DNA of 64,000 bases from Arthrobacter sp. AFG7.2 (GTDB lineage Bacteria > Actinomycetota > Actinomycetes > Actinomycetales > Micrococcaceae): the NCBI RefSeq assembly GCF_002892835.1, contig NZ_PJMB01000009.1, positions 62,001 to 126,000 on the forward strand. Reading direction: 5' to 3'. Every line of letters starts with the position of its first letter. The first letter of the stretch is position 1. Of the stretch, positions 41,441-50,236 are shown in pieces. Made by a program: the position numbers and the translations under genes. The notes below the pieces were generated by a model. That model made no database searches and was not told the origin of the DNA. It saw only the letters and a program-made list of their open reading frames with translations.

Positions 41441-42382
41441 ATGGGTTACATAGGCAAGGTCCTTGCATTCCTCGCCTGCTGCACGGTGCTTTTGACGACG
41501 TCTTTCGTTGCTGCCACTGCCGAAGAGGGACCAGACCCGAAGCCAAAGATTGGCGGGGGTTTTATAGACACGGGGCTTCGAATGGGAGCTGACAAGTGGG
41601 TACCTCACCCCGACACCGGCGAGTTTAGTCGTGCGGATCCAGGCGCCGTTAATACCGATCCCAACGAGTACAAATACGAGCTCCAGTGCCACCTGGGCGG
41701 GGGAGACTTCGATACCCCGTGCCTGGCCAGGCAGATCGAGTGCAAGGACGGGCCTGATGGTGAAGAAGGCATCCCCGTCACCTGGCTCTCGAGACCAAGG
41801 GGCGTGCCGGGCGCTGTATGGGCTCATCACTCCGGACCCACATGTTTGTACGATGCAAAGCCGGAGGACTTGCTGCCCCGGATCGCCGCGGACATTCAGC
41901 GGCAGTTCGAGAGCCTGCCGGTGAGCGCTGGAACTGTTGTGGCCCAGCCCAGCCCGCACACGTTGAGGGGTGCCGAAACCAACTTCTATGCCGAGGCCGC
42001 AGAACAGCAATTCGATGTCACCATGTTCGGGCAGCAGGTCCACATCGTCGCCACCCCCGTCCAGTACACATGGAATTACGGTGACGGGACCGTGTTCGGT
42101 CCACAGCCTTCGATGGGCGGGCCGCTCCCGCAGGACCGCTGGGGCGAGGAGACCCGGACAAGCCATGCCTATGGTGCCACGGGTGACTTCCAGGTGGTCC
42201 TGACAACCACCTTCCAGGGAACGTACTCGGTCAACGCCGGGCCTCCCTTGCCCATCCCGGGCCAAGGCCAGTTCAGCGCTCCTCCGCAAACCATCAGCGT
42301 GTGGCGCTCACTCACCCGCAACTACGCCGACGACTGCAACGCCAACCCCCAAGGCCAGGGCTGCCCCGGCGCCCCGAGGTGA
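41441..42382 (+). CDS. Secreted protein with PKD-like domain
   Basis: From ATG 41441 the protein has 313 residues and a signal peptide (VLAFLACCTVLLTTSFVAAT). It contains three cysteine-rich strand segments and a PKD-like fold marked by YTWNYGDGTVF and TSHAYGATGDFQVVLTTTF. There is no lipobox and no membrane anchor at the end, so it should be secreted. A Gly/Pro-rich tail with two cysteines (DDCNANPQGQGCPGAP) ends it. It is coupled to the DUF6318 lipoprotein gene. Function is unknown. Its first 200 bases share the lower GC content of the preceding gene's end. Confidence 0.75.
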   Translation: MGYIGKVLAFLACCTVLLTTSFVAATAEEGPDPKPKIGGGFIDTGLRMGADKWVPHPDTGEFSRADPGAVNTDPNEYKYELQCHLGGGDFDTPCLARQIECKDGPDGEEGIPVTWLSRPRGVPGAVWAHHSGPTCLYDAKPEDLLPRIAADIQRQFESLPVSAGTVVAQPSPHTLRGAETNFYAEAAEQQFDVTMFGQQVHIVATPVQYTWNYGDGTVFGPQPSMGGPLPQDRWGEETRTSHAYGATGDFQVVLTTTFQGTYSVNAGPPLPIPGQGQFSAPPQTISVWRSLTRNYADDCNANPQGQGCPGAPR

Positions 42383-42508
42383 TCCCTGCTCCACAGGGCC
42401 GGAAAGTGTCGTCCCACGTGCTGTGATCCGTGTCGCAAGCAGGAATAGTTGCACATGGATCCCGGTTAGCCAAGGCAAGACGTCTTCAGCCTTCGAAAGG
42501 AACCGCGC

Positions 42509-43579
42509 ATGCTGTTTTCCCCCCTCACCCTCGGCGAACTTGAGCTTCCCAACCGCTTGGTCATGGCGCCTTTGACGAGGCTCCGCGCAGGCGAAGCAGG
42601 GGTTCCCGGTCCACTCCTCGCCGAGCACTACCGCCAGCGCGCATCCCTTGGCCTCATCGTCAGTGAAGGAACGTACCCCGCGCCCGCCGGCCGCTCCTAC
42701 CCCGGCCAGCCCGGCATCGTCACAGAGGAACAGGTGGCCGGCTGGAAGAAGGTCACCGACGCCGTCCACAATGAAGGCGGCCGGATGTTCGCCCAGATCA
42801 TGCACGGCGGGCGCGTCTCGCACCCGGACATCACCGGCGGCCTGCCGCTGGTGGCCCCCAGCGCCGTCGCCATTGAAGGCGTGGTCCGCACTCCCGAAGG
42901 AAAGCAGCCGTACCCGGTGCCCCATGCGCTCACCACGGACGAGCTGCCCATGGTCATCCAGGAATTCGTGAACGCGTCGCTGAACGCCATCGAGGCCGGC
43001 TTCGACGGCGTCGAACTGCACTCCGCCAACGGCTATCTGCTGCACGAATTCCTGGCCCCGAACTCGAACGTCCGCGACGACAGCTACGGCGGCTCGCCCG
43101 AGAACCGTGCCCGGTTTGTCATCGAGACCGTCAACGCGGTGGTGGCCGCCGTGGGCGCCAACCGTGTTGGCATCCGCATTTCGCCGGAACACAACGTGCA
43201 GGGCATCGCCGAAACCGACGCCGCTGACGTCAGGGCCACCTACGAGGTGCTTGTGGACAGCATCGCCCCGCTCAACCTTGCCTACCTGAGCATCCTGCAT
43301 CACGAGCCCGCGGGTGAACTTGTCCAGGATCTCCGCGTCCGTTTCGGCGGAACCTTCCTGGTCAATACCGGCTTTGGCGTCATCACGACCCGCGACGAAG
43401 CTGCCGCCCTGGTAGCAGACGGACATGCCGACGCTGTCGTCGTCGGCCGCCCGGCGATCGCTAACCCGGACCTTGCCCGGCGGTGGAAGGAAAGCCTTCC
43501 GCTGAATGAACCGGACCCAACCACGTTCTACGCAGACGGCGCCGAAGGCTACACGGACTACCCCGCCTACCAGAACTAG
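42509..43579 (+). CDS. Old Yellow Enzyme family alkene reductase (NemA-like)
   Basis: The 356-residue protein is a classical FMN-binding OYE: LFSPLTLGELELPNRLVMAP at the N-terminus, IMHGGRVSHP, the substrate His/Asn pair in LHSANGYLLHEFLAP and NSNVRDDSYGGSPENRARF, and VGRPAIANPDL for FMN phosphate. Enzymes of this family reduce activated C=C bonds or nitro groups of electrophiles with NAD(P)H. AAAGGAA precedes the ATG. A long hairpin terminates the gene. No neighbouring regulator is seen. Confidence 0.92.
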   Translation: MLFSPLTLGELELPNRLVMAPLTRLRAGEAGVPGPLLAEHYRQRASLGLIVSEGTYPAPAGRSYPGQPGIVTEEQVAGWKKVTDAVHNEGGRMFAQIMHGGRVSHPDITGGLPLVAPSAVAIEGVVRTPEGKQPYPVPHALTTDELPMVIQEFVNASLNAIEAGFDGVELHSANGYLLHEFLAPNSNVRDDSYGGSPENRARFVIETVNAVVAAVGANRVGIRISPEHNVQGIAETDAADVRATYEVLVDSIAPLNLAYLSILHHEPAGELVQDLRVRFGGTFLVNTGFGVITTRDEAAALVADGHADAVVVGRPAIANPDLARRWKESLPLNEPDPTTFYADGAEGYTDYPAYQN

Positions 43580-43597
43580 GCAGGACGCCTTAAACGA

Positions 43598-43629
43598 CGA
43601 CGGCGGCACCCGCTTGGGTGCCGCCGTCG
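43598..43629 (+). terminator. Hairpin terminator after the alkene reductase gene
   Basis: CGACGGCGGCACCC (43598-43611) and GGGTGCCGCCGTCG (43616-43629) are exact complements around GCTT, 19 bases after the stop codon. Confidence 0.88.
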
Positions 43630-43801
43630 CTGGCTGCGCGGTGTGCTGTCCCGGCAGCTGGCACCGATGGCCATCCGACGGCCTTCGGCTCACGGTTTGG
43701 AAATTTGGCCCGCCGGGTCCTGCGGGATGCCGGCGGTGATCAGATGGTACTCCCATCAAATGGACTTTTACCAGACCCTGATCCGCGGCAACCGCGGATT
43801 G

Positions 43802-44098
43802 TTACAGCAGCGCCTCCCTGCCGGTGCCCTCCTTCATCACAAGCCGGCCGTCCTCGATCGAAACCAGCACGCTTTTCGGCTTGCCGCTGACCTTCGTGAT
43901 CGCCTTCAGACCCCGGTTGGTAACCTCGACGCCAACCTGCGCGCCCTTCGCCGGCAACTCCACAGACACTTCGTTCGCAATCCCAAGGAGCGGGTTGGTG
44001 GACACCCCGGTGTCCCGCCGTGCCTGCTTGCCGTTGACCGTTACCGTGATGTTGGCCTCGTCGAACCCTTCCTGAAAAACGATCAGCAGTTCCCTCAT
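43802..44098 (-). CDS. Small conserved-looking protein of unknown function
   Basis: The 98-residue protein from ATG 44098 (GAGG upstream) is predicted to be mostly beta strands: RELLIVFQEGFDEANITVTV, VSVELPAKGAQVGVEV, PKSVLVSIEDGRLVM. It has no cysteine, signal peptide or membrane segment. It is separated from tex by a divergent intergenic region. I recognise no family. Confidence 0.6.
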   Translation of the reverse strand: MRELLIVFQEGFDEANITVTVNGKQARRDTGVSTNPLLGIANEVSVELPAKGAQVGVEVTNRGLKAITKVSGKPKSVLVSIEDGRLVMKEGTGREALL

Positions 44099-44252
44099 GG
44101 TGGCCTCTTCCTCGAGCATTGGGTGCCTGTGACGGCATCTCCACTACAGCACTTTGGAGGCGGGAGCGGAATACCCTTGCCCGGGTCGCGGACGAAACAC
44201 GCCACCTGGAGCAGCAGTGGAGCCGGACAACGCGGTGAGGCAAGATGTTCTG

Positions 44253-46661
44253 GTGACTCAACTGCCGCAGGCCCCGTCCGCTCCATCCGTCTCCGCAAAG
44301 CCGGATGACGCGCTCTACTCGCAGATCGCCGCTGAGCTGGGGGTCAAAGCATGGCAGGTGAAGGCAGCTGTTGAACTGCTCGACGGCGGGTCCACCGTGC
44401 CGTTCATCGCCCGGTACCGCAAGGAAGCCACCGGGACGCTGGACGATACCCAACTCCGTGAGCTCGACGAACGCCTCCGCTATCTCCGTGAACTTGCCGA
44501 CCGCCGTCGTACCGTCCTGGACGCCATTGAAGCCCAGGGCCAGCTGACCCCGGAGTTGAAAACTGCCGTCCTCGCTGCGGACACGAAGTCCCGGCTTGAG
44601 GACATCTACCTGCCGTTCAAGTCGAAACGACGGACCAAAGCGCAGATCGCCCGGGAAGCCGGCCTGGAACCCCTGGCCGATGCGCTGCTCAAACGGCCGG
44701 ATCTTGACCCGGAACGCGAAGCTGCCAAGTACCTCAACTCCGAGCACGCCATCACCGATGCCGCAGCGGCGCTGGCAGGGGCACGCTCCATCCTGGTTGA
44801 GCGGGTGGCCCAGGACCCTGACCTGGCAGCCACACTGCGCGAGCGGCTGTGGACGCAAGGGCGCATGGTGTCCCGTGTGAAGAAGGGGAAGGAGGCTGAC
44901 GGCCAGAAATTTGCCGACTACTTCGAGTTCGCCCAGGCTCCGGCGGGCATGCCGTCCCACCGCGTGCTCGCCTTGCTGCGCGGGGAAAAAGACGGCGTCC
45001 TTGAGCTCGACCTCGCCGAGGCAGATCCAACGGACGACGACGGCCTCGCCTCCGCGCGCTCACGCTACGAGTCGGCAGTGGCCAGGTGCCTTGGGGTTGC
45101 AGACCGCGGACGTCCTGCCGACGCCTGGCTGATGCAAACGGCGCAGCTGGCATGGCGGTCGCGTGTCCTCGCCCGCTTGACCGCAGACCTTCGCGGCAGG
45201 ATGTTTGCCGCGGCCGAGGACGAAGCCGTCCGGGTCTTCGCCGCCAACCTCCGCGATGTGCTTTTGGCTGCCCCGGCAGGGAACCGGGCGACGCTCGGCC
45301 TGGACCCCGGGCTCCGCACTGGCGTTAAGGTTGCGGTTGTGGACGGCACAGGCAAAGTGGTGGCCACTGATACGGTCTACCCGCACGCGCCGGCGCGGAA
45401 GTGGGACGAAGCACTGGCGACGCTGGTGGGGCTGGCGCGGCAGCACGCCGTCGAACTCGTGGCCATTGGAAACGGCACGGCGTCCAGGGAAACGGACAAG
45501 CTCGCGGCCGAACTGATCAAGCTGCTGCCGGAGGTGGACCGCAAGCCGCAGAAGCTCGTGGTCTCCGAAGCGGGCGCATCCGTGTATTCGGCGTCGGCTC
45601 TGGCTGCAGCTGAACTGCCGGGGATGGACGTGTCACTTCGCGGCGCAGTCTCTATTGCGCGCCGCCTGCAGGACCCCCTGGCCGAACTGGTGAAGATCGA
45701 TCCGAAATCGATCGGGGTCGGCCAGTACCAGCACGACGTGACCGCCGCGAAACTGGACCGCAGCCTGGATGCGGTCGTGGAGGACTGCGTGAACGCCGTG
45801 GGCGTGGACGTCAACACCGCCTCGCCCGCGCTGCTCAGCCGTGTGGCCGGCGTCGGCCCCTTGCTCAGCGAAAATATTGTGGCTTACCGGAACGAACACG
45901 GGCCCTTCGCCAAGCGGACGGACCTGAAGAAAGTACCGCGGCTGGGGGCCAAGGCCTTTGAACAGTGCGCAGGTTTCCTGCGGATCACCGGGGGAGCGGA
46001 GCCGCTGGATGCATCGAGTGTTCACCCCGAGTCCTATGCTGTGGCCCGGAAGATTCTGGTGGCTGCCGGTTCGGCGCCGGCCTCTTCGCTGGATCCCCGT
46101 GACTTTGTGAACGGTTCGGTCGGGCTGCCCACGGTGCAGGACATTCTGTCCGAGCTGGATAAGCCGGGACGGGACCCGCGTCCTGCGTTTGCTGCTGCAA
46201 CGTTTTCGGAGGGGGTCGAGAAAATTTCTGACCTCAAGCCCGGGATGGTGCTGGAGGGAACGGTGACCAACGTTGCGGCGTTCGGAGCATTCGTGGATGT
46301 GGGCGTCCACCAGGACGGGCTGGTCCATGTCTCGGCCATGGCCAACCGGTTTGTGTCCGACCCCCGCGAAGTGGTCAAGTCCGGGCAGGTGGTCCGCGTC
46401 AAAGTGCTGGAGGCGGACCCTGACCGGAAGCGTATCTCGCTGACTCTGCGGCTCGACGACGAGCTTGCCGTTGGCGGGACGGTTTCGAGGCGGGGCGGCA
46501 GCTCGCAGGGTCCGGCGCGCGGCAGGGCACAGGGCGGCAAACCCGCGGCGAGCTCGCCAGCGCCGGGTCGTTCCAAGGCGGTGCCGGCTCCGGCGCAGAA
46601 GCCCGCCCCGGCAAATACCGCTATGGCTGAGGCCCTGCGAAAAGCTGGCCTGGGGAAGTAA
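44253..46661 (+). CDS. tex: RNA-binding transcription accessory protein Tex
   Basis: The protein, about 802 residues from GTG 44253, carries the full Tex order: N-terminal helical domain (TVPFIARYRKEATGTLDD), YqgF-like RNase H fold (TLGLDPGLRTGVKVAVVDGT), helix-hairpin-helix (GVDVNTASPALLSRVAGVG) and an S1 domain (GMVLEGTVTNVAAFGAFVDV). A Pro/Ala/Lys-rich tail of about 70 residues follows. The start is uncertain because upstream in-frame GTG or ATG codons exist and GAGG lies 13-17 bases before this GTG. Tex proteins bind RNA and affect transcription or RNA-DNA complexes. Confidence 0.9.
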   Translation: MTQLPQAPSAPSVSAKPDDALYSQIAAELGVKAWQVKAAVELLDGGSTVPFIARYRKEATGTLDDTQLRELDERLRYLRELADRRRTVLDAIEAQGQLTPELKTAVLAADTKSRLEDIYLPFKSKRRTKAQIAREAGLEPLADALLKRPDLDPEREAAKYLNSEHAITDAAAALAGARSILVERVAQDPDLAATLRERLWTQGRMVSRVKKGKEADGQKFADYFEFAQAPAGMPSHRVLALLRGEKDGVLELDLAEADPTDDDGLASARSRYESAVARCLGVADRGRPADAWLMQTAQLAWRSRVLARLTADLRGRMFAAAEDEAVRVFAANLRDVLLAAPAGNRATLGLDPGLRTGVKVAVVDGTGKVVATDTVYPHAPARKWDEALATLVGLARQHAVELVAIGNGTASRETDKLAAELIKLLPEVDRKPQKLVVSEAGASVYSASALAAAELPGMDVSLRGAVSIARRLQDPLAELVKIDPKSIGVGQYQHDVTAAKLDRSLDAVVEDCVNAVGVDVNTASPALLSRVAGVGPLLSENIVAYRNEHGPFAKRTDLKKVPRLGAKAFEQCAGFLRITGGAEPLDASSVHPESYAVARKILVAAGSAPASSLDPRDFVNGSVGLPTVQDILSELDKPGRDPRPAFAAATFSEGVEKISDLKPGMVLEGTVTNVAAFGAFVDVGVHQDGLVHVSAMANRFVSDPREVVKSGQVVRVKVLEADPDRKRISLTLRLDDELAVGGTVSRRGGSSQGPARGRAQGGKPAASSPAPGRSKAVPAPAQKPAPANTAMAEALRKAGLGK

Positions 46662-46689
46662 GTTCCTCTTTTGCGGGACTTGTCCGAGT

Positions 46690-47481
46690 TCAGGTGAGCG
46701 AGAGGACGAATGCGAGGACGAACCCGGCTGCAGTGCTGAGGGCAACGGCCGGGCCACCGTGTTCGTAGGCTTCCGGCATCAGGGTATCCGCCAGGGATGC
46801 AATCACCGCGCCGGCAGCAAACGCCAAAGGTATTGAAATCGCCTCCGGATCGGTGCCGGAAAGTGGCCCTGCCCCGATGACGACGGCGATGACCAGCAGG
46901 GCGGCACAGGCCACCCACAGCCCGATGATGGTCGCGGCTGATCGCCCCTGACTCCGCATGGAGGCCGAGCCAACCAGTGCTTCGGGGAAGTTGGAGACGA
47001 AGATCGCTGCCAGAAGCGCAAGTCCTCCTGTTCCTTCTCCCAGCGAGATTCCCAGGGCAAGGTTCTCCGGGACGCCGTCCAGGGTCACAGCAGCGAGCAG
47101 TGCCAGGCCGGCGGCTCCGCCTGTCGACGCCGAGGTGGCGCGTTTGTCGCTTGCCGCGGCGTCGGTATCGAGCTTGGCGCTGCCCTGGAACTCGTCCGCC
47201 GCGGTGGCCCGTTTCTGGTCTCCGGCCTGTGCCCAGCGGTCCAGCAGAGCGCTCAGGACTGTGAACACCACTGCACCCAGCATCAAGCCGATAGCGGCGC
47301 GGAGGATGCCTCCGTGTTCGTAGGCGTCTTCGAACAGTTCGAAGGCCAGGGCGGTGATGAGTGAACCGGCGGCGAAGGCCAACAGCATGGCCAGGAGGCG
47401 TTTGGGAAGTTCGAAGCGGACGCCGATGAGTGCACCCAGGACAAGTGCGCTGGATGCTATGACCCCAAACCACAACGACAT
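46690..47481 (-). CDS. ZIP-like metal transporter family membrane protein
   Basis: From ATG 47481 the protein has 263 residues and eight hydrophobic helices. Helix 4 carries TLDGVPENLALGISL and helix 5 FVSNFPEALVGSASM, the positions of the metal-binding motifs of ZIP transporters. Helix 4 has Asp where most ZIP proteins have His, a pattern that recurs in a bacterial subfamily. A His-free cytoplasmic loop lies between helices 3 and 4 with acidic and Lys residues. Divalent metal uptake or release (Zn, Fe or Mn) is plausible. The gene converges on tex. Confidence 0.78.
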   Translation of the reverse strand: MSLWFGVIASSALVLGALIGVRFELPKRLLAMLLAFAAGSLITALAFELFEDAYEHGGILRAAIGLMLGAVVFTVLSALLDRWAQAGDQKRATAADEFQGSAKLDTDAAASDKRATSASTGGAAGLALLAAVTLDGVPENLALGISLGEGTGGLALLAAIFVSNFPEALVGSASMRSQGRSAATIIGLWVACAALLVIAVVIGAGPLSGTDPEAISIPLAFAAGAVIASLADTLMPEAYEHGGPAVALSTAAGFVLAFVLSLT

Positions 47482-47585
47482 CACGCGGAAAGTATAGGAG
47501 CGTCCGCCTGACGAGGGAATACATGTTTGAAGCTCGCCGTGTGGGCAGACTTTCGGCGCCACGGGGTTTCTGTAAAGGTTGGTTC

Positions 47586-47906
47586 ATGACGTATTTCCTG
47601 GAGTACACGATTCCCGCGGCATCCAAAGAGGCTGAGTTCGCATTTCCCCATGATGAGATCAACGCCGGTACCACTGTTCCGTTGTCGGAAACCGGCGCGG
47701 AGGTTGTGCATACGCCTGAGCTTCCGGCCAGGACGGGCATCATCGGTGCCACTGTCCCGGAAGCAAAACTGGAAGCTGAACAGCTCATCATTCACAGCCG
47801 CGCGTCTGAAGCTTCCCTCTACTTCGACCCCTCCAACTCCCTGCAGTCCGGCGTGGGAACTCTCGTGGCCAGGTTCAGCGAGGGCCGGGGCTGGCAGGAC
47901 GCCTAG
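47586..47906 (+). CDS. Small hypothetical protein
   Basis: A 106-residue protein from ATG 47586, preceded by AAAGG. It begins with two beta-type strands (TYFLEYTIPAASKEAEFAFP) and ends with VGTLVARFSEGRGWQDA. No signal peptide or membrane segment is predicted. Its stop codon CTAG is shared with the stop of the convergent DUF2071 gene. No family is recognised. Confidence 0.6.
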   Translation: MTYFLEYTIPAASKEAEFAFPHDEINAGTTVPLSETGAEVVHTPELPARTGIIGATVPEAKLEAEQLIIHSRASEASLYFDPSNSLQSGVGTLVARFSEGRGWQDA

Positions 47907-48670
47907 GTCCTCCGGGGTTGGCCCGGGCTGGCCACCAGCCTCGGCCGGCCGAATTGGGTCCGCACCCCGGGCGAGTACAGGACCGATTCGGGCGGGCCAG
48001 CCACCGTTATGCCTGCTGAGCTGATGAGCCCATCCTGAAGCTCGTGCAGGTCAGCGCTGTAGAGCAGCCAAGGTTCATGGGTGTTGGGTATGTAGATTGT
48101 CCGGCCGTAGAAGTTGCTGTGCAGTCCGAATCTCGCTGTGACATGGAGGGCCAAGGGGTTGTCGGCAACGGTGCCAAGGTCCGGAAGGACGCTGAAGCTG
48201 CTGGAGGCTCCCCGTCTGAACCGGGTGACGGAGTACCCACTGGAGCCGGTGTCTCCGGGAGGGGTTCCCCAGGACCGGATGCGGGACCAGACATAGGGGA
48301 TTCCCGCCGTCCGCGCAGCCAGGACGACGGGCAGCCTGTCTGCGTCGAGGCTCAGGAAAACCACGCCCCTGGTTCCGTCGGGTTCCCGCGAGTAGAGGCG
48401 CACATTGACCTCATTGAAGCTGCCCAGGTAGGGAACGGCGGGGCCCCGGCCGATTCCGGCTCCCTTCATGCGAAAACCTATGAGGCCCACCCATGAAGAA
48501 CCGTCAAAGACATCGGGCTCCACCCCAGCCGGCATGAACCGGGCCGCGATAAATTCCGGTATCCGCCAATGAAGGAAAATCGCATCCAGCCAGTGCTGGT
48601 CCATGATGGCGGGCAGCGGCAGTTCGGGCGGTTCCGGCCAGGGGGCTGCGGCCCGAAGGTGCTTGTCCAC
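47903..48670 (-). CDS. DUF2071 (YqjF-like) family protein
   Basis: The 255-residue protein fits DUF2071: MDQHWLDAIFLHWRIPEFIA near residue 25, GFRMKGAGIGRGPAVPYLGS and EVNVRLYSREPDGTRGVVFL. The family has an acetoacetate-decarboxylase-like fold and unknown substrates. Both the ATG at 48670 and a later ATG at the conserved MDQHW are possible starts. Downstream it meets the small gene at 47586 with shared stop bases. Confidence 0.85.
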   Translation of the reverse strand: MDKHLRAAAPWPEPPELPLPAIMDQHWLDAIFLHWRIPEFIAARFMPAGVEPDVFDGSSWVGLIGFRMKGAGIGRGPAVPYLGSFNEVNVRLYSREPDGTRGVVFLSLDADRLPVVLAARTAGIPYVWSRIRSWGTPPGDTGSSGYSVTRFRRGASSSFSVLPDLGTVADNPLALHVTARFGLHSNFYGRTIYIPNTHEPWLLYSADLHELQDGLISSAGITVAGPPESVLYSPGVRTQFGRPRLVASPGQPRRT

Positions 48671-48902
48671 GGTTGAAGCCTAACTGAGGCCACAGGCAAG
48701 CAACCCCGGAACATTGTCATTCTTTTGGTGGTGGGGGTGGTTGAAGTAGTGGTGGTGGTGGGTCTGCCGTGTGACCAGTAGGTGATGTGGTGGCTTCGCC
48801 CCAAGGTGCGGGGATGATGCCGGCGTCGTACGTTTTGAAGCCTGCGGAATACTCTGCCAAAGGGGTCTGGCAATAAGTCGGGGACCAGGGCTGAAACCGG
48901 AC
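48671..48902. other. Intergenic stretch with G-rich tract
   Basis: No gene is supported in these 232 bases. The part 48725-48762 on the + strand is almost entirely G and T, with several GGTGG and GGGGG runs. Confidence 0.4.
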
Positions 48903-49298
48903 TTAGCCGGCAGGCGTTTCCGCAGGTTTGGCGGACTCGCGGCCTTCCTTCTGCCACGGCCAGCGGCCCGTGATTTCCAGCTCAAGCGAGAAACTGAGGA
49001 AAGTACGGATGAGCACGATGACGGCCAGAACCCCGACGCTTTCATAGGTGGGGGTGACAGCGACGGTTTTGATGATGTCGGCGGCAACCAGCAGTTCAAG
49101 CCCCAGCAGGATGGACCTGCCCAGCAATTGCCGGTACGAGCGGTAGAAGCCGAGCTTTTCGGCACCGGCGGGAAGGCTGCGGGGCTGGTGCCCGCGAAGC
49201 GCCAGCGGGATGGAAATGAGCGCCCCGATTACCATGACCGCCACTCCGGCAAAGTCGACGAACTCTCCCACCGTCTCAATGATGTGCCGAAAATCCAT
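48903..49298 (-). CDS. DUF1622 family membrane protein
   Basis: The 131-residue protein has three hydrophobic segments: FAGVAVMVIGALISIPLAL, LLGRSILLGLELLVAADIIK and GVLAVIVLIRTFLSFSLELE, in the order typical of DUF1622. A conserved Tyr-Arg stretch LGFYRSYRQLLG sits between the first two. The last 20 residues form a charged cytoplasmic tail. Function is unknown. Confidence 0.82.
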   Translation of the reverse strand: MDFRHIIETVGEFVDFAGVAVMVIGALISIPLALRGHQPRSLPAGAEKLGFYRSYRQLLGRSILLGLELLVAADIIKTVAVTPTYESVGVLAVIVLIRTFLSFSLELEITGRWPWQKEGRESAKPAETPAG

Positions 49299-49372
49299 GG
49301 CTTATGCCTTCCTCTGCGCCCCAACCCAACAAGCAGCCAGCCTAAGCGCTGATCCCGGTGTCCTGCCTGCAG

Positions 49373-50233
49373 CTATGGATGCCGTACCCCGTTGCCGGCA
49401 AGAATGTCGCGGTAACCTTCCTCGAACGAGGGGAATGTGAACTCAAAGCCGGTGCCGCGCAGTAGCCTGTTGTGGCAGCGCTTGTTGCCGCCCCGTGCAG
49501 GCCCGGCGTCACCCACGGGGGGCTCAGCGAGGCCCATTTCCGCTGCGAGGAAGCGCAGGACGCTGCCGAGGTCTGCGGGGTGGTCATCCACGCCAGCGTA
49601 GATCGGGGCCGGCTGTTGAGGCATGGTGGCCAAGTGGACTATGGCTGCTGCTGCGTCGTCGCGATGGATCCGGTTGGTGTACCGGACATCCTCCGGAATG
49701 ACAGCGGTGCCGCTGCGGACCTGGTCGATCAACCTGGTCCGTCCCGGCCCGTAGATTCCGCCCAGCCGGAGGGACGTTGCCACAGTTGCCGTTCCACTGA
49801 ACCTGGCCTGAAGCAGCTGTTCGGTTTCCACCAGGACACGGCCTGAGAATCCGCCCGGCGCCGGCGGGGCACTTTCGTCCACCCAGCCGCCGCCGGCGTC
49901 CCCGTAAACCGCCGTCGAGGAGACAAAGAGCACCCGGTCAGGCTCTACCCGGTCACGTTCCAGTGCGTCCAGGACATGACGTACTCCGTCCAGGTACGCG
50001 GCCCGGTAGGCGTCCTCCGAGGGCGAATCAGCAGCGACCGCTATGACGACGGCGGAGGTATCGGCGGGAATTGGCGGCAGGTTGGGTGCGCTCAGGTCCG
50101 CCGCCACGCCTTCGATGGCCGCCGGCAGCTTGGCAGGGGAGCGGCGCCAGCCCACCACGCGGTGGCCCAGGGCATGGAACCTCAGCCCGGCTTCGGTTCC
50201 AAGGTCGCCGCAGCCGGCGAGGAGGATGGTCAT
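49373..50233 (-). CDS. NAD-dependent epimerase/dehydratase-type SDR protein
   Basis: The 286-residue protein has an N-terminal nucleotide site GCGDLGTEAG, the sequence LFVSSTAVYGDAGGGWVDE and RLGGIYGPGRTRLID, all of the extended SDR fold, as in YeeZ-type proteins. The catalytic YxxxK is not in standard form: after the VYG strand the sequence is SGRVLVETEQLL. This fits the atypical SDR branch that binds nucleotides without clear dehydrogenase activity. It lies three bases after the upstream gene stop. Confidence 0.8.
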   Translation of the reverse strand: MTILLAGCGDLGTEAGLRFHALGHRVVGWRRSPAKLPAAIEGVAADLSAPNLPPIPADTSAVVIAVAADSPSEDAYRAAYLDGVRHVLDALERDRVEPDRVLFVSSTAVYGDAGGGWVDESAPPAPGGFSGRVLVETEQLLQARFSGTATVATSLRLGGIYGPGRTRLIDQVRSGTAVIPEDVRYTNRIHRDDAAAAIVHLATMPQQPAPIYAGVDDHPADLGSVLRFLAAEMGLAEPPVGDAGPARGGNKRCHNRLLRGTGFEFTFPSFEEGYRDILAGNGVRHP

Positions 50234-50236
50234 GGG

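Noticed and set aside
42308-43759. 483-codon open frame opposite the alkene reductase
   Set aside because: It mirrors the GC-rich third codon positions of the real gene and shows no family features.
46034-47791. 585-codon open frame over the end of tex and the ZIP-like gene
   Set aside because: Both real genes are recognisable in other frames; this frame has no protein-like pattern and bridges two unrelated genes.
48680-49165. His-rich open frames in the G/T tract
   Set aside because: The His-rich stretch arises from GGT repeats read on the minus strand, and the frame overlaps the real DUF1622 gene.
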